From: Protonemura montana
Lineage: Eukaryota > Arthropoda > Insecta > Plecoptera > Nemouridae
DNA: 64,000 nt
NCBI GenBank assembly: GCA_947568835.1
Contig: OX387602.1
Span: 6,604,570-6,668,569, forward strand
Direction: 5' to 3'
Part shown: one piece after another, positions 28,201 through 41,231 of the stretch
Position numbering within the stretch: position 1 is the stretch's first letter
Layout: each line of letters opens with the position of its first letter
Translations under genes and position numbers: made by a program
The notes under the pieces: generated by a model
Databases searched by the model: none
The model's input: only the letters and a program-made list of their open reading frames with translations
Told to the model about the DNA's origin: nothing

Positions 28201-29838
28201 TGTTGGCAAATAAATGGATAACTCTCCTACATTTTAAGACATGGAACAGCATTTCCATACAGAGATGGCCAGTCAATCAACAGTAAATGTGCTTGAAAAA
28301 AACTTGTGGCTGGTGCCTGTATGCCATTTGGACCAGTTACATTGGTTGTGCGCTGGCTCATGGCCAAAAATGTTGCAGATCAATAAAAAATCAAAAAAGG
28401 CAAACCCTTGTTTTTACTCAACCATCTAAGAAAAAAATGACCCTTCATTTGTTGCTTTTATAAGTTCAAAATATGGCCCATAGCAAGAATTAAAAAAAAA
28501 ATATTTATGGCCAAGACTAAACCCTTCTTACTAGAACCCCAATAAAATCTAGGGATCATAGAATTTATAAGTCAAGAATGTGAGCATTGACATACATAAA
28601 CATGCCAAGTTGCACTTGGAGATTTTCCCTATTTCTATAGATAGGGGCCAGGGGGGAAAGGGTTTTACAACTTCTTGCATCCCAGATAAAGTACCTGGCT
28701 CGCTGATAAGATCCAATATCATTGCTTTCGAAGAGTATGGAGAGCCATTACTACCCTGTGTTGTAGACTTCAGAAAGGCACAACTTACCTCGCTCTGCAC
28801 ATCAGAATAGTTGCTCATCGATGGGCTGCCAAGCATCACCTCGGACGGGCTGTGGTTGGCAGAATCGCGCTCGCCGTTGTGCTCTTTGACTCCGAGCACC
28901 TTGTTGTCGACGGCAGTTGGCTTCCCCTCGGTCTCATGCATCTCCAACGCCGACAGCTTCCCTTCGAGCGTCTCCTGGGTAGGCCCACTCCGTGTCTCCT
29001 CTACTGGACTCTCTGCCTTCAGCGACACTTCGCTGCTCAGCTCGCGTGCCATCTCAGCTGTCTGGTGAGAAACACTCTCCAATTCGTCCACGACGATCGT
29101 TCGATCTTCAGAACGATTGTCGTCCAACTCTATTTCGCACTCGGCAGCCCAGCTGCTCTTTAAAATACCAAGATTTAACGGTTCTTGTTGGATATTTTCT
29201 TCACTCGAACAGTTAAATTTATCTTCTTCTATTCCTGTCACCAGTTCTTGCACCTCGAAAGAAGTGGTTACGTTTGCACTGGACAAGAATGATGCAGAAG
29301 TCTCGAGATGGACTTCTTGGTCTGTCAGATTATTTGTTATCTGACCAGCCTCTTTAAGGTCACTGCAAACTTTGCTAGTGGCAGTCTCGACTATTACAAG
29401 ATCGAGCTGCTCTTCAGCTAAGCTCAAAGCTGACGACTTCTCTTGAATGTCAGCTGTCGACGACTGAAAACTCAGTTTCCTAATGCAGTTCTCTTCTAGC
29501 TGCGCAAATGTTGGCAATTTATCGTCGGTTGCAGCGTCCAGTAGCTCTACGGCCAAGCTCAAAGTATTGCTTGGTGCAGAATCAAAATTCGTCACAAAAC
29601 GACCCCCAAAGTTCTCTCCCTTTACTTCAGACACAACAGATTTCTCTTGAATATCTACAACGGATTTTCGGACAGCTGATATTGCAGTGGTTCCGTTTAA
29701 GCCGACACGTTTCGACTTGCCTTCGGTTCCTCCCGGGTCACTTCGAAGTGCACTCTTCTTGCGTTTGTACCACAAAAAACTGAGTAGAAAGAGCGTCGGT
29801 AGGGACCAGATGAATATCTGCCGAGAGGAAGGTGACAT
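25214..29838 (-). CDS. Akap1: A-kinase anchor protein 1-like (KH + Tudor, outer mitochondrial membrane)
   Basis: Scaffold that anchors PKA and RNA at the mitochondrial outer membrane. Minus-strand coding exons: 28789-29838, 27594-27846, 26797-27114, 25717-26063 and 25214-25333, for 695 residues. The N-terminus has a hydrophobic anchor at residues 8-24 (IFIWSLPTLFLLSFLWY) followed by KRKK, as in AKAP1. About 320 acidic, low-complexity residues follow. A KH domain starts near residue 379 with LLVGRLIGRHG (GxxG loop GRHG) and closes with IENALEMIRLKFP. Next comes the AKAP1-type linker with FFLQQPTHPTYPALNRL, then a Tudor domain at about residues 545-620 (GGWYRAQV, VKFIDYGGYQTV, LRQIRSDF). The tail VVNRELVDRGYAEW also matches the family. 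The start is the ATG in GCGCAATGTCACC, just after a TTTTGCAG acceptor at 29883, so an upstream 5' UTR exon exists. An RII-binding helix near ALSLAEEQLDLVIVETATSK is possible but unproven. Confidence 0.93.
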
Positions 29839-29882
29839 TGCGCACCGCCACTTCGATGGAGTTGGATCGAGCAATAGGAAAC

Positions 29883-31600
29883 CTGCAAAACAACCAAATG
29901 CAACAAATAAGTCTAGGACTAATTGTAGCCCCCAGACATGAGAGGCAATGTAAGAGCAATCTTCGAGTCAAAGTCAGACAAGTGCAGCTTAAAAATATAT
30001 TTTCTGCATTTTTGTTCAGCTGTCATCTGATAACCAAGTACCCTAAATAAATCCCCAAAAAATAAATCCCCATTCGGAAATTATATCCTTTGAGATTGCT
30101 GATAGTCATGCAAATAGGTACCTTGTAACTCAATTTGAATTAGGAATGCAAATTAGATCAAGATTACGATGTCATAAGCGTTTTGTACATTTGGAACTAC
30201 CTGATGAATGCATGTGGTAATTAGCTAGACTGTGATAAGGGATGATTGCATCACGTATTACATGAAGGGATGCAATTAATTGTGCAGTCCTTCTACTCAG
30301 AAAGTAACTGTCGTCAAAAGAACCACCACAATCTCGTGTCAGCCCACAATCGAGCGGGTGAAAGTGATTCCAAGAACGCACACACTTTATTTAATAATTG
30401 TAATCAATCTAGGTTTCTCTCTCTCTCGAATTCAGTTTCTGGGACCAGTCCGGCATCGAAGCCACGCCCCACGTGTGGAGAGTAGAAGTGCCACCGCCGA
30501 CATCGCTTTCTGAACCGAGTCACGACGCCCAAGGGTAATGGAATGCAGTAAATGAGCCCCACCCGGGCCCTCGGCGACGCATTACCCCTGCCCTACATGC
30601 TTTGCCTCCACGCCACGACGCGAGGAGTGCAGGTTACGGGCCAAAATGTCCCGCAACCGCGAGATAACCGGGCGGCGACCGGCGTCACCGACGATACCTA
30701 TTGCGTGGTGCCGATTGCGTAACGATCGACAGGGCTGGCGTGCGGTGGGGTAGGATGATAGATCTCGTGTCACCACATCAACGAAACCACGTAGCCGATT
30801 TAGATAAAAGTCATTCTCCTGCGCCGATAAATCGAATGTACCGAGGTTACATCAGCATCAGCGATCGCTCGGCATAATAATGAGTGCACAGGCACCCAAG
30901 ACGGCCACTCTTGACGCTTAGCCGCTCGCGAAAGAATGATAATGATATGAACGCAAAATCTGCGGCATCTCTGCCCAGAGTACAACTCGAGTCATAAACA
31001 AAATAACTCGCACCGTTTCTATTAGCAAGTAACAACGAGAGACTCACATAGTTTGCTAGAGACAGGGTTGAGTGATAAAGTGGCGGTTTATGCGAGCGAG
31101 CGCGCCGCCGTTCCGGATTCTGGCCCCGGCGCTCAGAAAATTCCCGACGGCAGACGGTGGCCACTAACCGCGAACTGCTCGCTGTCAGAGAGCCACAACA
31201 CGTGAGAACGCACTCGACGTGAACTGACGTTGGCGATCGCGTTAATCAGCGGAATGTTACGGAGTTTAGCGTGCAAACGAAGGCGATTTAGGTGGTTGAC
31301 TGGCACGTGGTGCGGCGGCTCCTACCCTCGGTGTGGCTAGGTTGTGCAATCGCTAGACAGACACAGGGAGGCCGATGGCGCAGCGACGATCCCACCGACG
31401 ACGCATGCCCCGCGATGCCGGCCGGCAAGCGATGTTCAATGGAGACGCGCGTTCGAAGCCCTGCCCTACGACACGTCCGATCAATGCCGTCGCGACGCTG
31501 TCGTGCCGACGTCGTCACTCCCATTGATCACAAGGCCGCTGCGGCGGCGTCGTGAGATTGCGACTGCAGATCGTTCATACTTTGTAGCGTAGATTTGGCG
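29883..31600 (-). promoter_or_regulatory. AKAP1 5' intron and probable CpG-rich promoter region
   Basis: The AKAP1 start exon has an acceptor at its 5' side, so transcription begins upstream. Between about 30430 and 31560 base composition turns GC- and CpG-rich, unlike the AT-rich flanks, as expected of a promoter or non-coding first exon. No TSS can be fixed by eye. Confidence 0.4.
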
Positions 31601-34600
31601 TGCCGATTTTTCTGCTCCACACTTATTGGCAACGACGATTAACTGGTCGAAAATCAAGCTGGCTGGCGGGATTTGAATCTTGATAGTTCGGGCAAAGGTC
31701 CGCTTGTATGGGAGCGGAAAGGCGCAATTCAAGTACTGCTGATCGAGCACCTTATCACTTATCTGGCATAACATGACCCGAAAGGTGACCACTAACGCTG
31801 CATCGGCTTAATCGAGGTAGTTATTTTGCGAACTCGAAAAGTACTCTTTATGTTTCCTTATAAATGTTACGGGAAATAGAAATCGCAGCATATACCTAGC
31901 AAAAAACCTGCATAATAAAATTACAAGTAATTGACAAGACAATTATCTATAGTATACCATAAAATATGGCAGAATAGTGTTCAGATTGCAAATTGCTCGC
32001 ACTCGTAGCGCGCGCAATCTATGCCACAAAAACATCATAATATTATTGTTTCCGTTTAAAAAAAATCACTGTCCGAAAAAACATGCCGACAAAAAATGTA
32101 TCGTCTGCCAACATCGATAAGAACTTTCTGCTGTAATCGTATAATTATTGAAATTAGTATGAGATAATCGACCCCATTCTAATTTAAGCTGTCTGGTAGT
32201 TTACCCACTGCGGGCCATTGGAATGGTTGCCTATTTGATTGCCACCTGATCGCCGCAGAGCTTGTGTTGGGAATCGGGCATTTAATAAAATTGGAAGTCG
32301 ATTAAATCCAATTCGATCCAAACAGCTTTTGTCGCCTGACATCGAAAGGCTAACTGCTTACAAGACATTGCTTATCTAATCGAACAGCCAGACGCGTAAT
32401 CTACTTTTCAATGCTACTCAATAGCAATTTGATCGACATGTTCACAAACAATTTGCATAGTCTTGAGAACCTTGCAAGATTTCTTAAAGCCCATAAAACC
32501 CAAGAAGCCCAAATGAAAATAAAGGTGGTTCGTAATGATAAATGTCACATGTGCCAAAAGTTTCTTGCACTTTACAGTTCAAAATAATTAACCGGATAAC
32601 ATTGTTAAACAGATATTAGGGTCCATCTAAATCAATATTTAAACTATAGGTCTCGAATACGCCATTAAATGGCAACTGCGTCCACATATTATTGTGAACA
32701 TATTACTGTTTTAACAGAACTTGCAAATATGTGTACAAGTGTCCTTGCCTTCACTAAGTTACCAATGGGCTGAACACTCTGGTTTCAAAACTCACATTAA
32801 CGTTTTGAAACGTCAAAACAGTGCATGGAATCTAGGTGCTACAGTTTCATATCAAAACAACTGATGTTTGCACATTGCAAATTTCACTAGAAATATTTCG
32901 GGAAAATTGGCGTATGTGTTGAACGATCTCATTCCGAGGAGTCATGGTCGGGCGTTCGCGGCAGAAACAATTATGCAAGTAATTGCACTCCAATCGTGGA
33001 ACGTAACGCAAAAATGTGAGCCATGAAAGTTGCCGGCCGACCGTCCAGCGTCGTGGCACTTGCGTTCCCACAGCTCGAACCCAACATCTCTATCTCGCTG
33101 GCTGCAACCAATCTTATCTAAATCTCAACAAGGTGAGAAGTGTGAGTCCTTGTTCAATCCACTCGGATCCGAATCGCAGCACAATAATTGCTGATCATTT
33201 TCTACACGTGTACAAGAGTACAACACGATTAGGTCCAAGATAGCGCGATAAAATGTATCGCTGGTAAACCCACGTTTTGCTGCAAAAGTTCCACAATTCA
33301 TTAAAAAGCCATTGACCATCAACAGCAAAATATTGTTCCCTTCTCGTGATTAAGAAGTATATCGAGGTCAGCCAGGAAAATACGAATGAAAAGCGGTACA
33401 AAAGTGAACCCCGAGATTGCGTTGTTGATCTGCCACTGCTCTTTGCGGAGAGGTAGACAATCGTCAATTGGCACTTGCAAAACGATTTCTAAAGGTGCGA
33501 TCACCGGAACTAATCGGATCCGCAGGCTCATTGTTGAGCCGGGCCGTTGAGCCGAGCTAAGATGAGAGGCAAGCGCGACTCCCTCGCTGCAAGAATGTCT
33601 TCCAGTGCAGAATCGAGAGCAGACCAAGAGACAGAGTGCAGGCCGGCAGGTAACAGCGGGATGGTCGCGGGGGTGAGGGGTATCTATCAAAGAAAGAGAC
33701 AGCCACAGCAGCAGACTAGTTCGCCAGAGTTCATGTCCGCGGATCGAGACCCGCGGCAGTCACGAATTACTGCCATGACTGCCCGTGCTAGTCGGCCGGC
33801 CGCCGTCAGCTCCTCGCGAAATCAAGGGAAACGAAGCAATGGCCAGTCTCTGTTGTCCGTCTACCTGCTGCCTGGTGGTGGCTATACGAGCGTAATCCTG
33901 GCTGACAAGGCGTTTAACATTTTCACAAGATCCTATTTAAAAGCCCTAGACCTTAGCAGCCACAGGATCTCAAATCTAGACTCTCATGAGACGGGATAGA
34001 TTATTCCTAAATATAAATCTGAAGATCCCCTATCCCAGAATTCTAACAGGCAGAAGATATGCTCGTGGCATGGCAAAGATCATCCCAAAGATATTTTTCC
34101 TTGCCGAACTGACCTTAACGAAAGTACCGGCAGCAGTCGTGGCCATCGCTTCACTATTGAAACGGAAGCCGCACGATTAATCGAATAATAACCACGCTAC
34201 TTGGTACCTCAGTTTTCCATCCGTGCATCAAAATGAAATCGGCTGTCTGTCGGCGATTTGCATGTTTCACCGTCGTTAAAATTAAACAGTTTGCATCTAG
34301 AAGTTTGAACCATCGTTACTGATTCGGAGGAGGACTTCTGCGAAGGCTATGGCGGCCAAAGGTAATTAATGTTGCAAACTGTCTAGTCAGACCAGTCGTG
34401 CACTTAGGCCCAATGTGCTGAGTAATGACACCTACCAAACCAGATCCCAAAGAACAATCTTCTTAAACTGACCTGTCATGCCAAAAAAGAATAGATGCAC
34501 GAAAAACGGCACTGCATTTCTGCAGATATCTGATAACAACCACAGTGTGATTAGCCAAGTCGTCGAATTACCTCCGTGCAATTTGCTCTCGGTTTGTTAC

Positions 34601-37600
34601 TAGAGGGAAGAGCGAAAATGTGCACTTCTCTCAAAGACGGCCAAAAAAAATGTTTTTCCATAGAAATAATAAGCAAATAGGTAAATTTGCATTAACAACA
34701 TAATCACCGTAAAATGGAATGATTTACTGTACATCGCAGCAGAATAGAAGCCAAGAAGATTAAAGAGCGCATGCTAGCTTATAAATATTTTCCGGTCCTA
34801 CAGAGCAACCGGCTATGATCGAATGGTAAATGTAACAGATCTCCCCGCGGCGATACAAACGAGAAAAACCGCCCGCAACAAAGTGCAAGAAAGTGCCACG
34901 CCCTTTGAGAATCAGGTGTGCAGAGCACACAATAAAAACTCTATTAATTTTGTTTGATGACAATCTCCCGAGTGTTTCCATGCAGAAAATGTGAACTCTT
35001 CAAGGCTAGTCAGTCACACCTCGACTCCGAATATTTCAAGCGCGAAAATAGCTCGAAGTCAACCATTATATATAGGACTAGGTACCTTAGCAACACGCTA
35101 GTTGATACACTGATCATACTCGTCGATAGATCAGGAAATTTAGAGACATCTTGTATACATCGTGCTAGCTCTCTCGCTCGGCACTGCTAGGCTAACTTTC
35201 GAAATGTGCGATCGACCACGTTCAATCTAGTTTCTATCCCCCGCCTAGGTGGCAAAAAATCTGTCGGCCGATGGTGTAGCTGAGAGCCTTGCAAAAAGTA
35301 TCATCACATCTATGGTTCCCAAAATGTATGAAAGCGATCGCGGGGTCGTCATCAAAATCTCTAGTGAACGCGCTCGAACAACAAAAGCCCTCGCAAGCAA
35401 GTAACACGATGTGGTAACCATGTTCGCACAACGCCGTGTAAATTGGTATCTAAATGCCGCTCCGCCAAACGGGCGAGTACTAAATTCCAACCCCGGCACT
35501 AACTAGACGCAACAGTATCCCTTCCTAATTGCAAGCCACGATTATCGTGATTGCCTTCCCCGAAACTACCCAACGAACGTAACCATTTCAATAGACAACA
35601 ATACGGGTATATCACATTTCGGGTCATAGCTCTCTGATCGCAAAACTGCCTCACAACATCCAAGATGCCGCCAGATCGACAGCCACCTACGCGGCGTTGC
35701 ACGGCGAGAAGACGCCGGCCGATGGCGTCGCCGTCGTCGACTTTAGAAATAATTTGGCCTCAATTGTGAAGTTCGGTCCGTGTCTTTGGGATATTTTATG
35801 GCAAGGGCCCAGCAAGTGGCAACCGGCCGACCTCGCTATTCTCGCCATGTCTCTCACGTGCTCGCCGTTCCGTTCGGCGTTCCTGTAGGCCGGCACTGCA
35901 TCGTCAACCCTGCACGCCCGACGAGTGTGTGGCTCACAGATAGGTACACAATGGTTTAAAAGTAGAGACTCCGAGTGGAAGAGCAATCACCTCGCTCTTG
36001 GCAAGCTATGATCGGACACCCCGCTCTCCCAATGTCCGTCCCTTCAAGGTTAGCCAGGTGCCTGCCACGGGACAGGACCACCTCCTAATCGAAAGATTCT
36101 TTTTCGATAGACAGCAAATAGTGTGATGTGGTGTAGAAATTGGATCTGTTTCGCTAATGATGCAGATCTTATGGTCGTTATTAGTAGACTGGCCGAAGAT
36201 GTTTTGGACAACCTTATTGCAGAATGCAACCTTGAGAAGCTTAAAATGTACTTGGTGCATCGAATAGCGATAGTTGTTATGTTAAGAAAAATAAAACGAG
36301 TCGATTTTAGAAAAGGAGGAATGCATCGTGGTTGAAATTGTGTTAGCAGCAAAAAGCTAAAAATGTATTTGCACGTCGTACCAGCCGAGTATCTGTAGAC
36401 AACAGGTGAAATGCGTTGAAAAATACTGCCAGATTTTTTTTATTGTTTATGCTTCAAATGAATGGCAGTCGTATTGATATTCGATCCAATAAATACATTG
36501 ATTATCCTCCAATGTAAATAACACGGAAATCAAGCGATAGCTAACATGAAGCATGCAGCGATGGAAACGTATAACCTTCATATCCAGATAAGAAATAATT
36601 TTCAATGATGTTCGATATGAAATTGTTGCTAAATGTGCAGGACCTTTCGACCTCAAACACGAATAAATGAGAACGACACCAATTTTCAACCCGATGCTGC
36701 TGTTATACAAAAAATTATCAGCCTGGTGCATTACGCTGAGGCCTATACATTCGAAAGTCAAAACCAATGAAAATAATATCACAACCGGATGTGTGCATTT
36801 AAGCAGCGGAGCGCGCTTTTCCTTGCTTCCGTTCGATTCTGCAGCGATAAATAAATGCGCACAACTCATATTATTAATAATAACCGTAATCAGAAATCTA
36901 AATTCGGTTTCATTCAAATTTGAACTGCATGGGACGATTCAACAACGAATGCACTGTGGAGGAAGTTACCGTCTAGCGAGCACGGAGCGAGCTAGAATTT
37001 TTGTAGCAATTGTACCTAGTGGTCAATCAACTTTTAAAGCCTCGCCTGGGTCCTCTGTTTATAGCATTTCTTCCCTCAACGATGAACAAAATGATGGTAA
37101 TCATCATCATTGCGTGTGGATTTGTGCGTAGATAGTAGGTAAACAAGCATGTGGCAAATAGACAGGCGTATGTCCTTGAAGCCTGTTCCCTTTTTAGTCA
37201 ATATGTGTAGCCTCTACTTTTGTCGCTAACCCACATGGCCACGAATAAACGACAAGCAATATGGTGTGGGACTCGAATTTGTCTGGCTTCTTACAGCCTT
37301 GTCATCAATCCCATTAAAACAAAAACAATTTGGTTTCAATCGTCGACGTACTTCCAGAAATTTAAATGCCAAATCGGCGGCGTGCACACATTCGATCGAG
37401 AACTCACCTATCCATTTTGATTTGTTTTCCGATCACCATGCGTTGAGATTTGTATCAATTGATCAATATTTAAATGTCACTAGATAGTTCAACAAGGTAG
37501 AGTATATCACTGGTCTGGTGGTGAGTGGACCAACCGGCAACTTCTGGTGCGGCGTTGCACACTTCGCAGAAACCTGGCACAGACTGGCGAACAAGAACCA

Positions 37601-39435
37601 GTGCCGGCACAGCACACGTGGCGAGAATCCACCACGGTGGCGAAGTGCGCATGAGCAGGCTACACCGCCAGACGGTAGGTATCAGCATTTGCAATTATAA
37701 TGGTAAATATTGAAATAATAACAGTGTGAAGTTGGTAGTCCCACATGAGTACGCCATGTGGTGTAATAGACTTTTGAAGCTAAACACATGTGTAGGATTT
37801 TCATCCGCATGGAAGGAACCATAAATAATTGACTAGATTTTCTTTTACACTGTGCTGGCATAGTTCTAGATCGTAGGATTCATCCATCGCGCTTTCCTGA
37901 AGTCACAAATAACGGGGGTAAACAAAGGGAAACAAAAAACGTTTTGGGAGGTCGCTGATCTCACACTTAATCTGATCGAGTTTATAACATAGGATCAATT
38001 TTAGTTGCTACCTTATGTGACAATATTTATGTTTAGTGATTATTTAAATTTGAAACTCACTCTGTAAATTTGCTGCTGATTACAAGAATGATAAGTTAGC
38101 TGAGCTGAGACTACCTACAATCTTTGCTGATAAGTGGTCTGATTCTCGAGTTAATTGATAGCCTGATTGATCATGGACATTCGGAAACTGTGAAAATATT
38201 TTCTGTTATAGAGATAACCATGATGCTAAACGAATTAGGCAAATTGCGCAACTGTCTGAGCAGGTCCGAGGCTCTTAATATTAGGCCACACCTATCCTTG
38301 AGAAGGACAGCAATTTAACAGACTTTTTTTTAGTTGGCTTATTTATAGTAAATTAGTAAATGAGAACATTGCATTGGCATTGATATTGGCGAAAAGCCTT
38401 CCTAATTTAAGTAAATATGTGTGAGTCATCCATGCTGCTTTTAGACAGGGATTTTTGCACCCATTGCAAGTCGCCATGCAAGCAAAAATCCTATAAAAAT
38501 AGGAATCATTTATAGCACTTAGTAGAATTGACTTTCCCAACCAATACGACAAAACATATGATAGTGGAAGCAGTAAAATCATGATCCGACCATTGTAGAA
38601 AATATGTCTGGCCAGCTGGCTTGAGAATGAATGAATGGATGAATGAAAGCCTGAAACCAACAGCAAGAACAAAAAAAGTACAAAATAAAGAACTAAAATC
38701 TAAAACCACTTACATCTTGTATTAGACGTAGGGAATGGACCAAATCAAGATCAAACCAACCAACATCCGCGGAGGCCGCTTATCTCATCAACTGTCGGCA
38801 GATTCACCTTAGGCAGGGTACACAAAAACCCGACAAGTGAATTTACTAAAAGAAGCAAACTTACACGGCTACGGGCAACGTATCACGATAATTTGTAGAC
38901 AACACTTCTTGGCACACAATCCTTGCCAATTTGTCGATACTTTTCACTCTTTATACACTGAATCTCTGAGAAATATTCAGCGCTCACCACGTGTTGACAA
39001 TGTTATCGTGCTACGATTGCCAGACCGAACAAATATGTCTGCCACCGGACTCTTGTTCCAAGAACCAGAGTAGATGGAGATCATTGAGCGGCAAGAACGC
39101 AGGGCTACCACAACAATACACGCAACTTGTTGCTTCCCGAGAACTATTCTTAATTTAAATGTAGAAAGTAACTACATTATCGTCAATACGGTCGAAATGT
39201 TCAATTTAACATATATTCAACGTTTAATTTGTAACTCTATAAACAATACCTATAAATGCAGTGCCTAACACTAAAAATAAAATAATTACCCCGATTATTT
39301 AGATGTATAAATTTATGTAAGAACCATAGTTATCAAGAAATTTTAGATCTAAACGAGATAAATTCATAACTGTTCCCTACTTCAGCTAAAATTTCAACAA
39401 CTCTGACATGGTCACAAACAGTTACTTCACATTTG
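31601..39435. other. Gene-poor intergenic stretch
   Basis: About 7.8 kb without an exon I can identify. GC-richer islands lie near 33540-33900, 35640-35930 and 37500-37680. The last two are open in some frames but match no family I know. The 33562-33649 segment has an ATG and a clean CAG/GTAACA donor and might be a first exon, but nothing downstream supports it. Confidence 0.35.
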
Positions 39436-39678
39436 CTAACCAAATACGACCAAAACAGACTGGAAAGAACTCAAAACATTTGGGTTAGACTTTAATTCCT
39501 GCGGAATCTCTTGGTACTCAGCACCCATCGTCCGGAAGTAAGATTTTAACTTACAGCGACTTTCATCACACAGAATAAAAACATCCTTATTCTGAGAAAG
39601 AAACAGTTTCATGATCTCCACATTAACATTAATTCCCTGCAACACGTCCAAACAAAGAAATGCCGATCCTTTCAAAAA
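39436..39678 (-). CDS. Unidentified terminal-exon-like ORF
   Basis: An acceptor-like TTTTTTGTAG lies immediately before a frame open for 80 codons and closed by TAG. Its residues look protein-like, with normal composition and alternating hydrophobic and charged stretches (for example NKDVFILCDESRCKLKSYF). I do not recognise the family. No upstream exon was joined, and the 3' side has no obvious AATAAA. It could be a last exon of an unmodelled minus-strand gene, a decayed transposon gene, or chance. Confidence 0.25.
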   Translation of the reverse strand, partial: FLKGSAFLCLDVLQGINVNVEIMKLFLSQNKDVFILCDESRCKLKSYFRTMGAEYQEIPQELKSNPNVLSSFQSVLVVFG

Positions 39679-39769
39679 CTACAAAAAACAAGTAGCAAAC
39701 AATCAAGACTATATCAAACACAAATGGAATATGAAAATGATAATACTGCCGTCCTAGTGCTAAAAGTAA

Positions 39770-40250
39770 TAACAAAGACTTGTAATAAGAAAAACTATTT
39801 GAACTGGTTTTTGAATGCTAAAATTCTTCTGGATCCAGAAGAAAATATTTGGATAGGTAGATTTAAAGCTAAACGTAATGAATAAGGAAATTTTGATTGT
39901 ATCACATAACGTTAGGACAACCTCGAAAAAATCGACGTTTTATCCATACACATAATTAGTTAGTCAAAAAACACCAATGTTTTCAAGATCTTATTTCAGA
40001 AAATGCATAATACATTAGTTTTTAAGTTATTGACCCTGATTATTTTGTTTGGATGCATTTAGGTACCGTAATCGGTATAATTTTATGTGGTTCTTTTGTT
40101 ATTGGAAAATTGTCAAGACTGCTCAAATTCCTGAAGAAGTAACTAGTGTGTTGCAAAATGTCGGGAAATTTTAGTGGCCCTTTACTTAGCATTCAAAGCC
40201 CAGTTCAGATAGTTTTTCTTAAAACTTGTGCTAAGGAAAAATCAAGTAGA
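39770..40250. mobile_element. MITE-like element, copy A
   Basis: Arm 39787-39820 (AAGAAAAACTATTTGAACTG then GTTTTTGAATGCTA) is the near reverse complement of arm 40187-40220 (TAGCATTCAAAGCCCAGTTC then AGATAGTTTTTCTT). The same arms appear in the element at 46078-46318, so both belong to one dispersed inverted-repeat family. The interior is non-coding. Confidence 0.65.
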
Positions 40251-40323
40251 CGTGAGTCTAAAAACCATCAAAAACTTGTAATATTTTGAGAAATTGATAT
40301 TCCCATGTTTGATAGCTAATCAG

Positions 40324-40459
40324 CACCTCAAATTCCAACAATAATGTGGGCGTTGAAACTCATCAAGCTGTCACTAATGCAATTAAGGTGCTTAGAGGCT
40401 GGATGCTTGTCAAGGTGAAGAAGGAAAGGGAGGCAGCGCAACTAACTGGAGATAAATAA
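40324..40459 (+). CDS. Unidentified short exon-like ORF
   Basis: An acceptor-like GCTAATCAG precedes a frame of 44 codons ending TAA, with residues such as HQAVTNAIKVLRGWMLVKVK and a charged tail. The composition is coding-like but the stretch is short and no other exon was linked. It lies between a MITE and a minus-strand open frame (40442-40780). Function unknown. Confidence 0.2.
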
Positions 40460-41231
40460 TGGCATAGCGATGTCCAATATAACAATACGATCAGAACTGT
40501 TAGCAGTTATCAAGAACTGATAAAAACCAATCTTTGTAAAATACACAACGCCAACTGCGAAGACTCGTCTTCCATTTTGATTCCCCACCAACATGTTACC
40601 CCACCTGCCAGTAAAATGGTGGCGATCGGAATCAAGTATGCACCGAACGAAATGCACATTCACATTTCCAATACATCTATTCATTCGATTATATTCAAAC
40701 ATAATCGCACCGCTCATCAACAATGCTATTTGTAACAGGCATAGCAAACCTACATAGCAACTTATCTTTAGAAGGTACATATTTTAATTCAAAATATTTT
40801 TAAAATTTTAATTAATTTCATTGAAGAGACAGTACAGGAAATGGCATCTCTAAGTTAAATCATAAATCGAATAGGTCTATTACAATATTTGCTGGTTTGT
40901 ATATTTTCATGAGGCAGATTTAGTTTTCACTACAAACTATGAAGTAAAAAGTTACACTTAATTACAAACTATTAAAGACTCTTATCGTTTAGCCTGGCAA
41001 ATCAGACCAGTGCAAGAAAAGTAAGTAATGTACTTAGCATTAGGTACAGAAGTTTGACGTGATACTACTGAACAAGATTCATCCAATTAAGAAAAGAAAT
41101 TGGTCAGAAAATGTCTCTTTAGACTATGCACGGGTCTCGGTATGTTAATGACGTAGGTTCAACTCAACTTTAGGACAGTCGACACATCACATTCACGATG
41201 AAATACAAAATCTGGTTTGCCACCGACAAAA

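Noticed and set aside
31640-31740. Minus-strand GATTCAAATCCCGCC as a tRNA T-arm
   Set aside because: No acceptor-stem partner or A box upstream; isolated similarity only.
33547-33999. 150-codon plus-strand frame
   Set aside because: GC-rich, Arg/Ser/Gln-rich low-complexity translation with no family match. Only the short 33562-33649 segment with a donor is mentioned as a possibility.
36447-37131. Overlapping open frames of about 155 codons on both strands
   Set aside because: Neither has recognisable motifs, splice support or coding-like bias. Two opposing frames of similar length suggest chance.
37518-37713. GC-rich frame with Trp/His/Cys residues
   Set aside because: Looked exon-like at first, but there is no acceptor of quality, no start context and no recognisable domain in any frame.
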